Shown here one piece after another: positions 11,041 through 22,664 of a stretch of DNA of 64,000 nt. Both the position numbers and the translations under genes were made by a program. Every line of letters starts with the position of its first letter. Position 1 is the first letter of the stretch. Location: NCBI GenBank assembly GCA_012934845.2, contig WNNJ02003378.1:99831-163830 (forward strand). Reading direction: 5' to 3'. Source of the stretch: Pomphorhynchus laevis (taxonomy: Eukaryota > Acanthocephala > Palaeacanthocephala > Echinorhynchida > Pomphorhynchidae). The notes beneath the pieces were generated by a model. It saw nothing but the letters and a program-made list of their open reading frames with translations. It did no database searches and was not told the DNA's origin.

Positions 11041-11270
11041 TCCTATGGCACGATATTATACAGGTATTTCGTTCCTATTCTTAATACAGCAGGACGCTAC
11101 TAATCAGCGTGGGTAGGTCTCATCAGCTGCTGACCCAGACGTACATTTCACGTTTCGACCCTTATTACCTACTTATTCCGTACACTAATGCTGATTGGAT
11201 TTGAACTTATGACGGCTGTAATGCGATTCAACGTAACATCCACTAGGCTGGTACGACATTATCCTCACAG
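11041..11270 (-). mobile_element. tRNA-headed SINE-like unit carrying a hammerhead-like core
   Basis: On the minus strand a pol III type A box (CAGCCTAGTGG, 11250-11240) is followed 44 nt later by a B box (GTTCAAATCC, 11206-11197). This tRNA-like head leads into a body with the hammerhead-like core at 11161-11111 and a 3' part containing GCGTCCTGCTGTATTAAG and ATAGGAACGAAATACC. Schistosome Smα elements are a known precedent for a pol III head joined to a hammerhead ribozyme. A partial second unit lies upstream in the same orientation (11281-11390), with a period near 236 bp, as in tandem ribozyme-bearing retroelements. No target duplication was found, perhaps because of the tandem arrangement. 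Confidence 0.6.
11111..11161 (-). ncRNA. Candidate permuted (type II order) hammerhead ribozyme
   Basis: Reading the minus strand: GGUC (11160-11157), GAAA (11156-11153), stem III ACGU/ACGU closed by a 7-nt loop and ending in the cleavage triplet GUC (11140-11138), an 11-nt stem I region (11137-11127), CUGAUGA (11126-11120), GACC (11119-11116). All invariant core bases are present. Stem II (GACC with GGUC) and stem III are perfect 4-bp helices. The weak point is stem I, where only about 2 bp with a bulge can form inside the 11 nt. Linear order is GAAA, stem III, cleavage site, stem I, CUGAUGA, so stem II is the open helix. Activity is not shown by sequence. Confidence 0.5.
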
Positions 11271-11280
11271 GTATTGCTGT

Positions 11281-11390
11281 GGCACGACATTATCCTCACA
11301 GTATTATTGTTCCTATTATTGATACAGCAGGACACTACTAATCAGCCTGGGTGGGTCTCTCTCTTTTTAAAGAAAAATAGAGAGACCCAC
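11281..11390 (-). repeat. Partial tandem copy of the SINE-like unit, with terminal hairpin
   Basis: Minus-strand GACCCACCCAGGCTGATTAG and GTCCTGCTGTATCAATAATA match the unit at 11041-11125 with few differences, about 236 bp away. A 21-bp string ACGACATTATCCTCACAG-like is itself doubled at 11252-11270 and 11284-11301. The outer edge is a hairpin with 12-bp perfect arms GTGGGTCTCTCT / AGAGAGACCCAC (11351-11390). Confidence 0.65.
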
Positions 11391-12485
11391 CATCATTTTT
11401 TTACCCATAAGCATTGATAACACTTTTTTTACAAAGAATAAACTATTAAAAATATTTTTAAAAGTGATATAACTTTAAAAGGGATTTTAAAAAGCAATTT
11501 TTGAAGATTGGAAAAATATTGTGTGTAATTGCCATTGCATTAAAACACGCATCTGCCTTCCTGTGTTTATTTATTAAAATCTTGCATATGCGACCTGACT
11601 TTGCATGATCCGGATACCGAAACAATTCTCATGGAGCCAACTTTGTATGTATTAGTTAACGGGTTCGTCAATTCTTGTAGACATTTGCATCATTTGATGA
11701 GCGTCGTTCGACTTATAATTAAATGTTTCAAAATATAGCAGTATGGTTGTCGAATACCTCTCATCAAGTTAAATAATTAATTCTTATAGACTAGTTAATG
11801 ATAATTTCATTTTTTTACAAAGACCGTTTCTAAATGACGCCGAATCCTATATCACATCAATTTCTTCCATAATTTCTTATACTTTAAAATTAAAATAGCG
11901 TATGTTGAGCTTTCATTATTAGTTACTATGCTAATATTTTAGATCGCAATATTGCTATGGTCATTAGTTAAGATGATTCAATAAATGTGGTTTTATTTAA
12001 GCAACTTGATTAATGACTAATTTTTAAGACTGCTGATGCAGGTATTTGAGTTTGTGCTATATTATCGAAAAATAATGGTCTAATTATTTTTTATCACATG
12101 GTGTTTTTGTCAGGTATGTTTAATTCAAAACACAAATAATAATAAAGATATTCTAAATAAATAAGGGTTTTATTAAAAAATTCTTAATAAACAACAATCA
12201 TAAACATAAATACTTACATTCGTTTACAATTTATTAGCGACACACCAGTGATTATATCACGGCACCATGTCAATTACTATATCAAAATCATGAACATATC
12301 AGAGTGGTTTACACATTTTTTCTGCAGCAGCGTTAACAAACATATTACAAAGAATCTCAACGAATACAACAAAGTCACAGTGCCCATATTACGCTAGCGA
12401 CATTCACATAAATAAAGCGTAAAATGTACAGTATTAGTATGGTCGGAGGATCAAAAAGCTCGAGTAAAATAAAATTCCAGCAAAA
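11391..12485. other. AT-rich stretch without gene
   Basis: Nothing recognisable before the start of the R1/I-like LINE near 12.49 kb. Confidence 0.45.
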
Positions 12486-15400
12486 GTGACAAAGGTAAGT
12501 GCTAATTCTTCAAATTCTTTGATCTCAAACACGGATGGAGAACTCCCTTCTGTGCCTGAATTGGTAAACCTGGTAATAATCAGACTTCATCCATTCGAAT
12601 GTATTAATCTATTCAATATATCCCAAGCAAATTTACAAGCATTTATAATAAGAGAATTCTATCCAATTCAATAAAATAATTAGACTCTGAAATCCGGATT
12701 TCGTTCAGCTCTCCGAATCCGGCAGCAGCGTACCTAGAATTCTTTGACATGTATCTAAAAGAATTTGGATCGACTACCTACATGCCTATTCAGGCTACTC
12801 TGAAAATAAATAACTTTTCCCCTTCGCAACGGATGAAGATTTAGAAGCCTTCACATCTAAGTACAAAATTCACAATATTCGCCCCATCTTGGGCATGAAA
12901 GGCTAGCCCATACCAGTAGAATTCTGTTCTATCGCAGTCGACCAGGCGGAATGACAGGCTAAAAATAAATGTAACCCCTTTTTGGAGTACAACCTTTTTT
13001 ACTCTTATAGACGCTGACAACTTAACATATCCCATTGCAATGGGTGCCACCTTTGGGGACACTGGTCCTCAAACTGCACAAGGCTCGTACGTGTTGGGTT
13101 TGCAGCTCTTCTGACGATCATGAGGGGAAATAAGCTCTCCCTCCTAAATGCTTCGATTGCGGTGGTAAGCACCTAGTCTGGTCAAGAAGATGTTCTATCT
13201 TCAAAGAATACAAGTTAAGGCATTGTGGGGTACCGACCAAGACCGGCCCTCTTTGCCGGTGTGTGCTTGTCCAATTCAACCGCTTCCGGTATGACAGACA
13301 CCGATATTATCAAACTTGTGGACGCTAAATTACAGGGGGACAATAACGAGATTCGAGCCTTAACGAATCATCTGATAGAGAAATTCGAGGAGTGCCGCTC
13401 TCCTCCATCGACGATTATTACCTCTCCAAAGAGCGCCCCACGTTCCAAGAAGAGATCCGCTTCAAAACTGAGGCTGTCTTCCTTGAAGTTAGCAAAGAAA
13501 GATTATATCTGTTGGGAGTTATTGGCCTCTGAGGGAGATGAAGATAATGCCGGTGGGCAAGTGTCTTCTCCCGATAAGGCTGGGAGTGAGAAGGGCAACT
13601 TTCTCTCTCATGGTTCCTCCTAGGAGGTAGGCATCCAACTCCAGGTGACGTAAAACAATGCAAAGTAGTCAAAAGCTTTTTTCACTGAATATCCTTTAGT
13701 GGAATTCGGGAGGTGCTTCAGCCCTTAGCCTTCTATCTGGTAGAGATGCAGATGTTATAGTTCTTCAAGAGACACGGTCTATCCGTCTTCCCCCAGGACA
13801 TTACTCGATTTATCCCCAACCACATATACTCACACTTCATTCCGTACATAACCCCTCCTCACTCCTCTGCATCTCAAGGTCTTTTAACCTTAGTTAAAAG
13901 CTCCTTAAGATGGTCCCTCCTTTTAAAATATTATTGTCTAGCCCTGTCTTGTTTAGCTGTTTCACTTTGTAAGAATGGTAAACGTATCAGCATAGCCAAT
14001 ATCTATATTAGGCCAGGGGAAATTCACAAGAACCGTGAGCTCCTGGACCGTATTTTAGGTAGTGGCTACGACATGTTACTTAGTGACTTCAACGACAGAA
14101 CTGGTCGTTGAATTAATGCAGCACTCTACAGAGCCAGGAACGACTACCTTATTCATTAAGCACCGTCTCACACCTTTCATTGCACAACAACTAATTCTCT
14201 CCTCGACATATTACTGCTTCATAAGATGTGGTTGTTGAAACCTATCTGTACTGAGCAGTCGCTCCAAAAACAGACCACCTATCATGTAGCAGCAAACCAC
14301 CTCTGCTGCTACATGAAAAATGGCTGATTAAGCCCTTCTGTATTGAGCAGTCGCGCCAACAACTGACCACATCGCCTGACCTACTTCGTTGGTAGTTGGA
14401 AGAAAATACTCTGCTGAAAAGGTGGTTCCACTTTGATCCAATCATAGTGACGATCTTTCAGGCGGCTATTTGACTCTTCCCTATTCTAGAAAATGCGAGT
14501 TTGACCCGATTTAACTCATACCTCTCTTAGTAAGCTACCGGGATACTTTCGACTACATTTATAGTCGTATTTTCAATTCCACACCGAAAAAACTCAATGT
14601 CCTAGCAAAAATGCTACACCACCACAATCTCTCTGTTTCCTTCAGACGAGCTCTCTTGAAAGAATATTGGATTTCTAGATATAAACTTCAATTGATCAGG
14701 GATAATGCTAACATTGCTCGCCTTAATCCATCTGTCTTCTTTTTGAAAGATTTTCAAGAAAGAGAAGTTTGTTAGCTGGAAAGAGATAGCATCATGCTTG
14801 ATTAGTAACATAGGTCTTGATGAAGTTTTAGAAGAGTTACTATTCCATCATAATAATGGAGCCACTATTTCTCGTCAGCCAATCACTACCTGGGGCGGTT
14901 TCAAGATAATGAATCCTTTCGTTCCGGATATCCTCAACTCCTGGGTTCCGCTTCCGGGAACCTCCATAACCCATTTACCACTCCCCACTCGCGTCTGTCA
15001 GCTTTTGACAAACAGTCAGAGAAAGGATATCGTCATTATTATGTTTTTAGCCTCACTATATGACATAGCTGGCATTAACATTATCCATCAACTATTTTTA
15101 CCAAAGAAAAAACCGGTTACATGTCCTAAAGACATGCGGCACATTTTGATTCAAAATTATCTTATTTCCGTTTACAAAAAAGCGCTTGCGCGTAAAATCT
15201 GCGAATATTTAAGTAGGCAAAATTTAATCCCACCAGGTTTTCATAGGTTTGTAAAGTCGTTCGGTTGTCTTTCTTGACTTTTCTGCAGCTTTTGATCTTA
15301 GCTCTATTCCTTTTGTTATGTACTCTCTCTGGTCCCTCTAGTGGCCTGCGAGAATTGTTAACAGGGTGGAGATATTGTTGTATACCAAACGATATTTTTA

Positions 15401-15930
15401 CGAGGATGACCCTGATGCTCATCAGTTCTATTCAATTACAAGTGTGCATTTAGGGTCCCCACCTTCTCCAATACAGCCATAGTTTCTGAATGCAGGTGCA
15501 AAGATGTAGTCCCTAACAGCAGCTTATTATTTTTAATATAATAAGATACCTAGGGTTTACCATTAAGGTTAAATAAACCGCCGGATCCTACTTGAATAGA
15601 TTTAAGAGTGTCCTGAAGAGAGCCAGGTATGCCATAAACCGGGATTAATATATATCATTAAGTGGGAGTTCTAAGATGCGCATTTGGTGCGCCTGAGCAT
15701 ATCTCGGGATTAATCTCCTTCTCAAGAGGACGTCCCTCAGAGCAAAGACTAAGATTTCTGAACTTCCTCTCGTCGAGTCGACCCACCATCGTGCACTGTG
15801 ATAGCGCTAGCAGATGTGTGGCAGACCCTAGTTGGTTCAATCGAAAAGCGTCGCATTAGTGTTTGCTGGTAGGGCCAGATCAATCCGCGATATAGAAGAC
15901 TATCATCGAAACTTGTTATTGACAGTTTCT
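12486..15930 (+). mobile_element. R1/I-like LINE, near full length but decayed
   Basis: Parts in order: an ORF1-like stretch (12486-13060); a CCHC-like knuckle CFDCGGKHLVWSRRC (~13146-13190); an apurinic-type endonuclease region with VIVLQETRSIRLPPG (~13757) and LLSDFNDRTGR (~14070); a linker homologous to the minus-strand copy (14120-14790); reverse-transcriptase pieces (14980-15280) with LTNSQRKDIVIIM, DIAGINII and SVYKKALARKICEYLSRQN; and a 3' segment at 15660-15860. Many stops and frame changes. The same family lies at 16640-18755 on the opposite strand. Shared strings such as ATCTCGGGATTA followed by GAGGACGT near both 3' ends prove the relation. Clade (R1/I group) is judged from the endonuclease and zinc-knuckle layout. 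Confidence 0.75.
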
Positions 15931-16640
15931 GTTTATTGATTTCAATTGTATGAACTGTTTTATCTTATTAGATGCATGTTTATTAGTTATTAAGGAAATC
16001 TATTATTTACCGTATCAGTGGTTTGACAATAAAAATATAAACCAGTGGTTTATAGCAATTTTTGAAAAACAGGGATTTTGTTGGTTTGATGCAATCATAT
16101 TTATACAATCCATTCTTTTTAAATTGAATTTTTGTTTGCCTTATCTTACATATGTGGTTCGCATAATTATAAAATTCGTTTAGCATGCATGTAGCGTACC
16201 TCAAAATGTATAGAACAATGATATAATAGCGTTTAATATTACGGAACAGTGTTGATATGTAATTACCATTTCTTTCCTTGAGCCAGATCCTACTGATTGT
16301 ATGATATAACACATAAATACATGACTGTATGTTTATATTTGGCATAATTCTTAAAATTTAATTATATCGTAACTATATTTAATGGCATTAATAAAATCCA
16401 AATATACACTAAAGTATATGAAATGCATGAACTCTGAGATAAAGTAGTATAACAATTATAACAGCAGCAAAATAAAACTTAAAGTTAATTTTACCAGATT
16501 TATTTATGTGATATAATTTGATTCGATACAAACGATGCATTATTAAACGTAATTAATAATAAATATTTTCTTAAAAACAATAATACAGCGATTAAATAAA
16601 TAATGACAAATAAAAAAAGGAAAATCAAAAACTTCTCAGA
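15931..16640. other. AT-rich spacer between convergent LINE copies
   Basis: About 700 bp of AT-rich DNA separates the 3' ends of two convergent copies of the same LINE. Open stretches here (16007-16345 -, 15950-16183 +) have no recognisable motif. Confidence 0.45.
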
Positions 16641-18755
16641 GATCTTCTTTTTCTCCTTTTCTGTTCAGTTCTATATCTTTATAGCCTCAGGTCCGGTAGG
16701 ATCTAAGCCCTCCAGCCAATTCAACACTCCGCCTTTCGACTAAAACACCCGGGGTCTTTCACCCGCCCCTCCCCCCAAAGAGTCCAATAGAGGCGGACTA
16801 TGCTGGGTAAACGAGATACGAAGAGCTTGATAAACAGCCTTTGCTGTTGGAGACGTCCTTTAGAAAAGAAGACTAATCCCGAGATAGCTCAAGTTCCCCA
16901 GAGGCGCACCTGAGTTTTCCGTTTCAATGACAGGTGCTGGGCTCGTTTTTGGGCCCACCTAGCTATCTTCAGGATTCGTATAAATATATCTAGGTCAGCT
17001 TTCGCCGAACAGTTCACTGTAACGATGAACCCCAGGTATTTTACTCGACTCGTGAAGGTAGGGAGTGGTTGATTATTCATGGTGGAGAATAAGACAGAGG
17101 GTGCTAATTTGATTTATTGCGTTGGTGCTATGGAAGACAACCACCTGCGATTTGGCGGAGTTTAAGATAAGATTGGACCGGGCTAACTGGTATTTTAATC
17201 TTAAAAATAAACGGCTGATGTCCAAGACTACGTCTTTGCACCAGCGTCCAGAGAACAGGGCTGTGGTATCATCAGCATATACCACTATACGTCGTTCGCG
17301 TTTAAATATTTTAACGAGTTCAATGGAAGCAGCAAGAAACAAGATAGGAGAAAGAGAGGATCCTTGAGGGAACACCCGTAATAAGGTAAAACTGACGCGC
17401 AGCAGGGTCATCTTCTTAATAGAATCGCTTGGTGTACAGCAGTATCTACATCATGTTAACAATTCTCGCAGGCAACCCAAGGGACCTGAGACAAGAGATA
17501 ACAAAGGGAATGGAGATACGTTCAAATGCAGCAGAAAAATCAAGGAAAACAGCCACAAGTTGATGACTATTCTCCTAAAAAAAGGATGTACCTTACATAC
17601 TGCGGAATGGACCGAGCGACCTTTGACGAACCCATGGAAACTTGGTGTTATTAAGTTTCGCCTAATTGGGTGATCGCGGATTTTACGCGCCAGCGCTTTT
17701 TCGTAAATGGAGATGAGGGAGTTTTGAATCGACATGGGTCGTAGATCTTTAGGACATGCAATCGATTTCTTTTGTTGTAAAAACAAATCTCGGCTAATAT
17801 TTATGCCAGCAATATCGGACGCGGAGGCTACTAGCATTGTGATGGCGACCTCCTTTCTCTGACTGTCTGTCAATAACTGACAGACCCGAGTGGAGAGTGG
17901 CGCGTCGGATTTGGAGGTGCCCGATAGTGACCCCCAGGAGTTTAGGATATATGTGACAGATATATTTCTACTCCTGAAGTCACACCAAGGCGGGATTGGT
18001 TGAGGTGATTATATAAAAAATGGTTGAGGTGATTATATGGTTGAGGTGATTGAGTGGCTTTATAATTATGAATGGATAGTGACTCCTCCAAAACTTTGTC
18101 AAGACCTATTTTTCAAATCTAGCCTAATGCTCTATCCCTCCAACAGACAAACTTCTTCTTGAATATATTCTAGAAGGAAGTCTGGCTGGATTAAGGGAAA
18201 CGATGCTTGCCCTATCCGTACCCAGTTGGAAACTATATCTAGTGCTCCAATATTCTTTTAAAAGAACTTGCTTGGCCGAACCAGAGAGGTTGGGAAGACG
18301 GAGCATATACGCAAGGGTCTTGAGTTTTATCGGAGTGGGACTGTAAATACGACCTATGTAGGTAGTCGAAAGTATCGCGGTAGCTTGCGAAGAGAGGTAG
18401 GAATTAAATTCGGACAAACTATCATTACCAATTCGTGGGAATTGTTGGATAGCTGCCTGAAAGAAGGCCACTCTGATAGGATCAAAGTGGAATCTCATTC
18501 TAAGCAGCGTATCCTCTTCTATCCGCCAACGAATCAAGTCATGATAGGTCGACAGATGTTGTTGCAACTGCTCCGTACAGTGGTGTTTCAACAACCATCT
18601 CTCATGGAGCAGTAATAAGTCGAGGAGTGAGTTCGTTGATGTGCAATGAAAGGAAGAGAAAGGTGGTTTGTAAATAAGATAACCGTTCCTGGCTCTTCGG
18701 AGTGCTGCATTTATCCAAAGAACAGTTCTGTCGTTAAAAATCATTAAGTGCAATC
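16640..18755 (-). mobile_element. R1/I-like LINE, 5'-truncated, minus-strand copy
   Basis: Minus-strand partner of the 12.5-15.9 kb copy. It starts inside the endonuclease end (IFNDRTVLWINAALRRARNG, 18745) and has a well kept linker open frame of 209 codons (18753-18124). Reverse-transcriptase pieces follow at 17873-17451 (TDSQRKEVAITM, LRPMSIQNSLISIYEKALAR) and 17411-17073 (FPQGSSLSPILF block and VVYADDTTALFSG, the YADD catalytic box). A 3' part (17080-16889) and a pyrimidine-biased 3' end around 16640 finish it. Breaks lie between these open pieces. It is less decayed than the plus-strand copy. A G-rich run on its sense strand, 16757-16775, lies in the 3' tail. Confidence 0.8.
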
Positions 18756-18880
18756 ATCATCATCATCATTGAGTGCTGAACCAGCACTACCGCTTTACCA
18801 AATATGATCATTAGCGCAAAAGCACTGACAAGGTTCAATTTATGCGAACAGCCTCGGTTCAATTTATGCGAACATTGTGA
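18756..18880. repeat. Short ATC microsatellite and leader before the Gypsy element
   Basis: A CATCATCATCATCAT run at 18756-18770 directly borders the 5' truncation of the minus-strand LINE. It is followed by a doubled 16-mer TTCAATTTATGCGAAC at 18836-18851 and 18859-18874, just before the gag start. Confidence 0.5.
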
Positions 18881-21800
18881 ATGGACAAGCTACTCAAACC
18901 AGCGATCCTAGATGCTTTAACCGATGGGATTGATTCGGCAAAAGTTTGGCGTCATTGGCTACAAAGATTCAATGCGTTTGTACGAGTTCTTGAAGATGTC
19001 ACAAACCAACAAAAGCTTGACCTTCTGATCAACCACATCTCTCCAATCCTTTATGATATCATCGAAGGAATCGATGATTATGATATCGCGATCGATACGT
19101 TAAGTAGAAGTTTTATAAAGGACAGGGGAGATGTATATGCAAGACATCAGCTGCATAATTTGAAGCAAGCCGAAAACCAGACAATCGACCAGTTCATTCA
19201 AACGACAGAATCCGTTGCCCGTCAAATCAAGTTCAAAGATGTAACTTCACGAGAACATCGAGATTCTTTGTTGTTGGATACTTTGTGGCTGGAATTATTT
19301 CCACATCGATCAGAAAACGTCTACTTGAAACCGTCGATCTTAACAAAGAGAGTGCTTATCGGATCACTCGATCAATCGAGTTGGCACAGGCTGAAGCATC
19401 GGAATTCCGGTTATCTTCACGGGATATCACTCAATCTGAAAATATGGAATCTATGATTAACTATGCTAATCCACCGCAGTTGACAAATTTACCCAGAGAG
19501 GATTCGGAAGCAAAACAAGAATGTTCCGCAATCAAAAGTCAAGAGCGATGCTACTTTTGCGGTCGAAACCGCCACGTGCGGAGTAACTGTCCTGCTCGCA
19601 ACGCTACCTGTCATACGTGCAGCAAGAAAGGACACTTTTCTAACATGTGCCGTTCAAGAAATTCTGGTACGTCTGCGTCTTTATATTCAATAAGCACAAC
19701 AAACGCGTCATCATCAAACTTAATCCAGCCCACTATAAGTTTGAATAATATCTCAGTAAGCGGGATGATCGATTCTGGAAGTTCATTTAATATTGTCAGA
19801 AGTGATGTCGCTACAAAGTGCAAGCTTGTGAGAAAATCCACAAATTTAAAAGTTTCTCTCGCTGCATCTGAATTTTCCTGTGAGTTAAGACATTGTACAT
19901 TCGCCTATGTTGTTTTAAACAATCGTTTCTATCGAAATGTAAAATTCTTCATTCTCCCCACCAGATCACATAACAGATGTGATCCTCGGTGTACCCTTTC
20001 TTCGTCAACACTCGACGGTGACCATAGAATTCAACGGAGTAGAACGTCCTTTGGTCGTTGTTGCAGGTGTTGGGGAAATGAAAGTTGAAGCCCCGTCTCT
20101 ATTTCAATTCATAGACAAAGCGGTAAAACCTGTTGCAATTCCATCTCGTCGAAGAACTCCAGAAGATAACTGTTTTATCGCAGCCGAGGTAAAACGTCTA
20201 TTAGATTCCATTATCATCGAGAATAGCACGTCTCCGTGGCGTGCACAAGTTGTCCTGGTTAAAAATCCTGGTCGCGAAGTGCGAATGGTAATAGATTACA
20301 GTTTGACGGTGAATTGATTCACTCATCTTGATGGCTTCCCTCTTCCCAGGATTGACGAATTCATTGATAAGCTATCTCCATTCAAAAGTTTCAGTCGATT
20401 AGACCTAAAGAATGCTTATCATCAGGTTCCCATTCAGGAGAATGAGAGGCATTACACTGCATTTGAAGCTAATGGTCGTTTGTACCAATTTAAACGCCTA
20501 CCGTTCGGATTGACAAATGCAGTTGCGTCTTTCCAACGTATCATCGCTAAGTTAATCGAGGATGAGGATCTTGAATCTACGTACGCTTATTTGGATGATG
20601 TTATTATTGGCGGTGAAACAAAGGAACTTCACCAAAGGAATCTTGATCGCTTCTTAGAAGTTGCTAAGAAATATAATATCACTTTAAATACGTCAAAATG
20701 TATTTTCGGAGTCTCTAAGGTATGTTTTCTTGGCTACCAGATAGATAACGGTTGCATTTCACCTGACCCTGATCGTGTCAAACCCTTATTGGAAATGCCT
20801 GAGCCAAAATCATTAGTCGAACTTAAACGTATTATAGGAATGTTCGTACACTATTCTCGATGGATAAAGAATTTTTCAAATGTCGTTCGACCTTTAGCAC
20901 AAACTGTATCTTTTCCGCTGTCTCTTCATGCAAAAGAATCATTTGCAAGTCTGAAACACAGCCTTGCATCAACTACATTGTCTAAAGTAGATTTCTCAGT
21001 CCCATTCGTGGTCGAGACAGACGCATCTGCCTTTGCGATCGGTGCTACTTTGTCTCAAAATTTTAAACCAGTCGCATTCTTCTCACGTACTCTGGATAAG
21101 AACGCAATGAAATATGCAGCTGTTGAGAAAGAGGCACTAGCCATAGTTGAATCTATAAGATACTGGCGTCACTATTTATCCTATAGACATTTCACCGTTC
21201 TGACGGATCAACAATCCGTGGCGTTTTTGTTCTCAAATAAACATTACAGTAAGATCAAAAATGACAAAATCAATCGTTGGAGAATAGAATTGTCCGAATA
21301 TCAGTTCGACGTGTCATATCGATGCGGCAAAGAAAATCAGGTAGCTGACGTTATGTCTCGAATTGCTTTAGGATCAGTCACGAGTGATTTAAAAGAACTC
21401 GAACGGATGCATGATCATTTGTGTCACCCTGGGGTAACAAGGATGTGGCACTATGTACGTCATCGAAATTTTCCTTATTCTATTGAAGATGTTAGAAAAG
21501 TCATCAAAGATTGTCCTAGCTGCAACAAATTGAAACCTCACTTTTATAAACCCCCTCGAAGTACGTTGATTAAAGCTAGTAAACCATGGGAGCGTTTGTC
21601 CTTAGATTTTAAAGGCCCGCTGCCCAGCTCGAGTAAGAAAAGATATGTTTTATCTATAGTAGATTAATATAGCCGATTTCCCTTTGGGTTTCCCTGTGCT
21701 GACACAAGTTCTCGATCAGTAATTCAGCGTCTTTAGTCGTTGTTCGCATTATTTGGCACGCCTGAGAATATCCATACCGATCGGGGTACTTCTTTCACGT

Positions 21801-22560
21801 AGGTAGAGTTCCGTAAATATTTATTGACATTGGGAATCACGCTATCATATTCCACTCCCTACCATCCTACCTCAAATGGCCAGATTGAGCGCTATAACGG
21901 GTTGATATGGAACGCGATACGGTTGTATCATCATCATAATAAGATTCCAATCGAACGGTGGGAAACAACACTTCCAAAGGCGCTTTATTCGATCAGATCT
22001 CTTTTATGCACTTCGACTAATGAAACGCCTCATGAACGTATATTCAAATTCAATCGTAGATCAGCTAAGGGAGTCAGCTTACCTGAGTGGTTAATCAATC
22101 CTGGACCTATATTTGTAAAGAATTTCAACCGTATTAGTAAAAACGATCCACTTGTAGATCGCGCAGAGCTTATTCATGCCAACGAGAACTACGCTCTAGT
22201 TCGATACCCTAATGGAAAAGAGACTCACATTTCAACTCAATATCTAGCTCCCAATAACTGTAATCAAAATGTATTCGAAGAATCCAACATATCTCAAAAT
22301 TGCCAGATGGACGATTCACCCCCTGCAATGTTTACTCCGGATATCCACAATTTACAAACAGAGGTGGATTCAAATAACAGTGCTACAAGCTCAGCGTCGC
22401 ATATACCTAATGAGAATTATGATCTGAATAAAGTTCACGATTGTCAAGAGCAACAAGTAGATCTACAGCAGATCCCGTCAATGGAATTTCGACGATCGAC
22501 ACGTATGCGTCGATCACCGAATTATTTGTCTGATTATATCGTTGGGAGAATGTACTGATA
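18881..22560 (+). mobile_element. Ty3/Gypsy LTR retrotransposon, internal region (fossil)
   Basis: Parts in order: gag (from 18881) with a capsid-like region; two CCHC zinc knuckles (CYFCGRNRHVRSNC and CHTCSKKGHFSNMC, ~19551-19650); aspartic protease with an active-site Asp-Ser-Gly (~19770); reverse transcriptase with YLDD (~20586); RNase H (~21010-21360); integrase with an HHCC zinc finger (~21410-21540), a core with the NGQIERYNG string (~21879) and a basic tail RRSTRMRRSPNYLSDY (~22490). No matching pair of long terminal repeats is visible at the edges, so the ends may be truncated. The copy is broken in about four places and otherwise well preserved, which suggests moderate age. A related, older copy lies at 39.0-42.6 kb. 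Confidence 0.9.
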
Positions 22561-22664
22561 TTTATATGCTATGTTTTCAGATGTTCGCATAAAGCCTTTT
22601 GTTGTTGTTCGCCTAGGTTCAATGGATATCTCAAAACGAGAGTGATACCAATACGCGTGAATTT

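Noticed and set aside
12841-13062. 73-codon minus-strand open frame in the LINE first-ORF region
   Set aside because: Shadow of the decayed plus-strand LINE sequence.
16007-16345. 112-codon open frame (-) between the convergent LINEs
   Set aside because: Low-complexity Ile/Lys/Tyr-rich product from AT-rich DNA, no motif.
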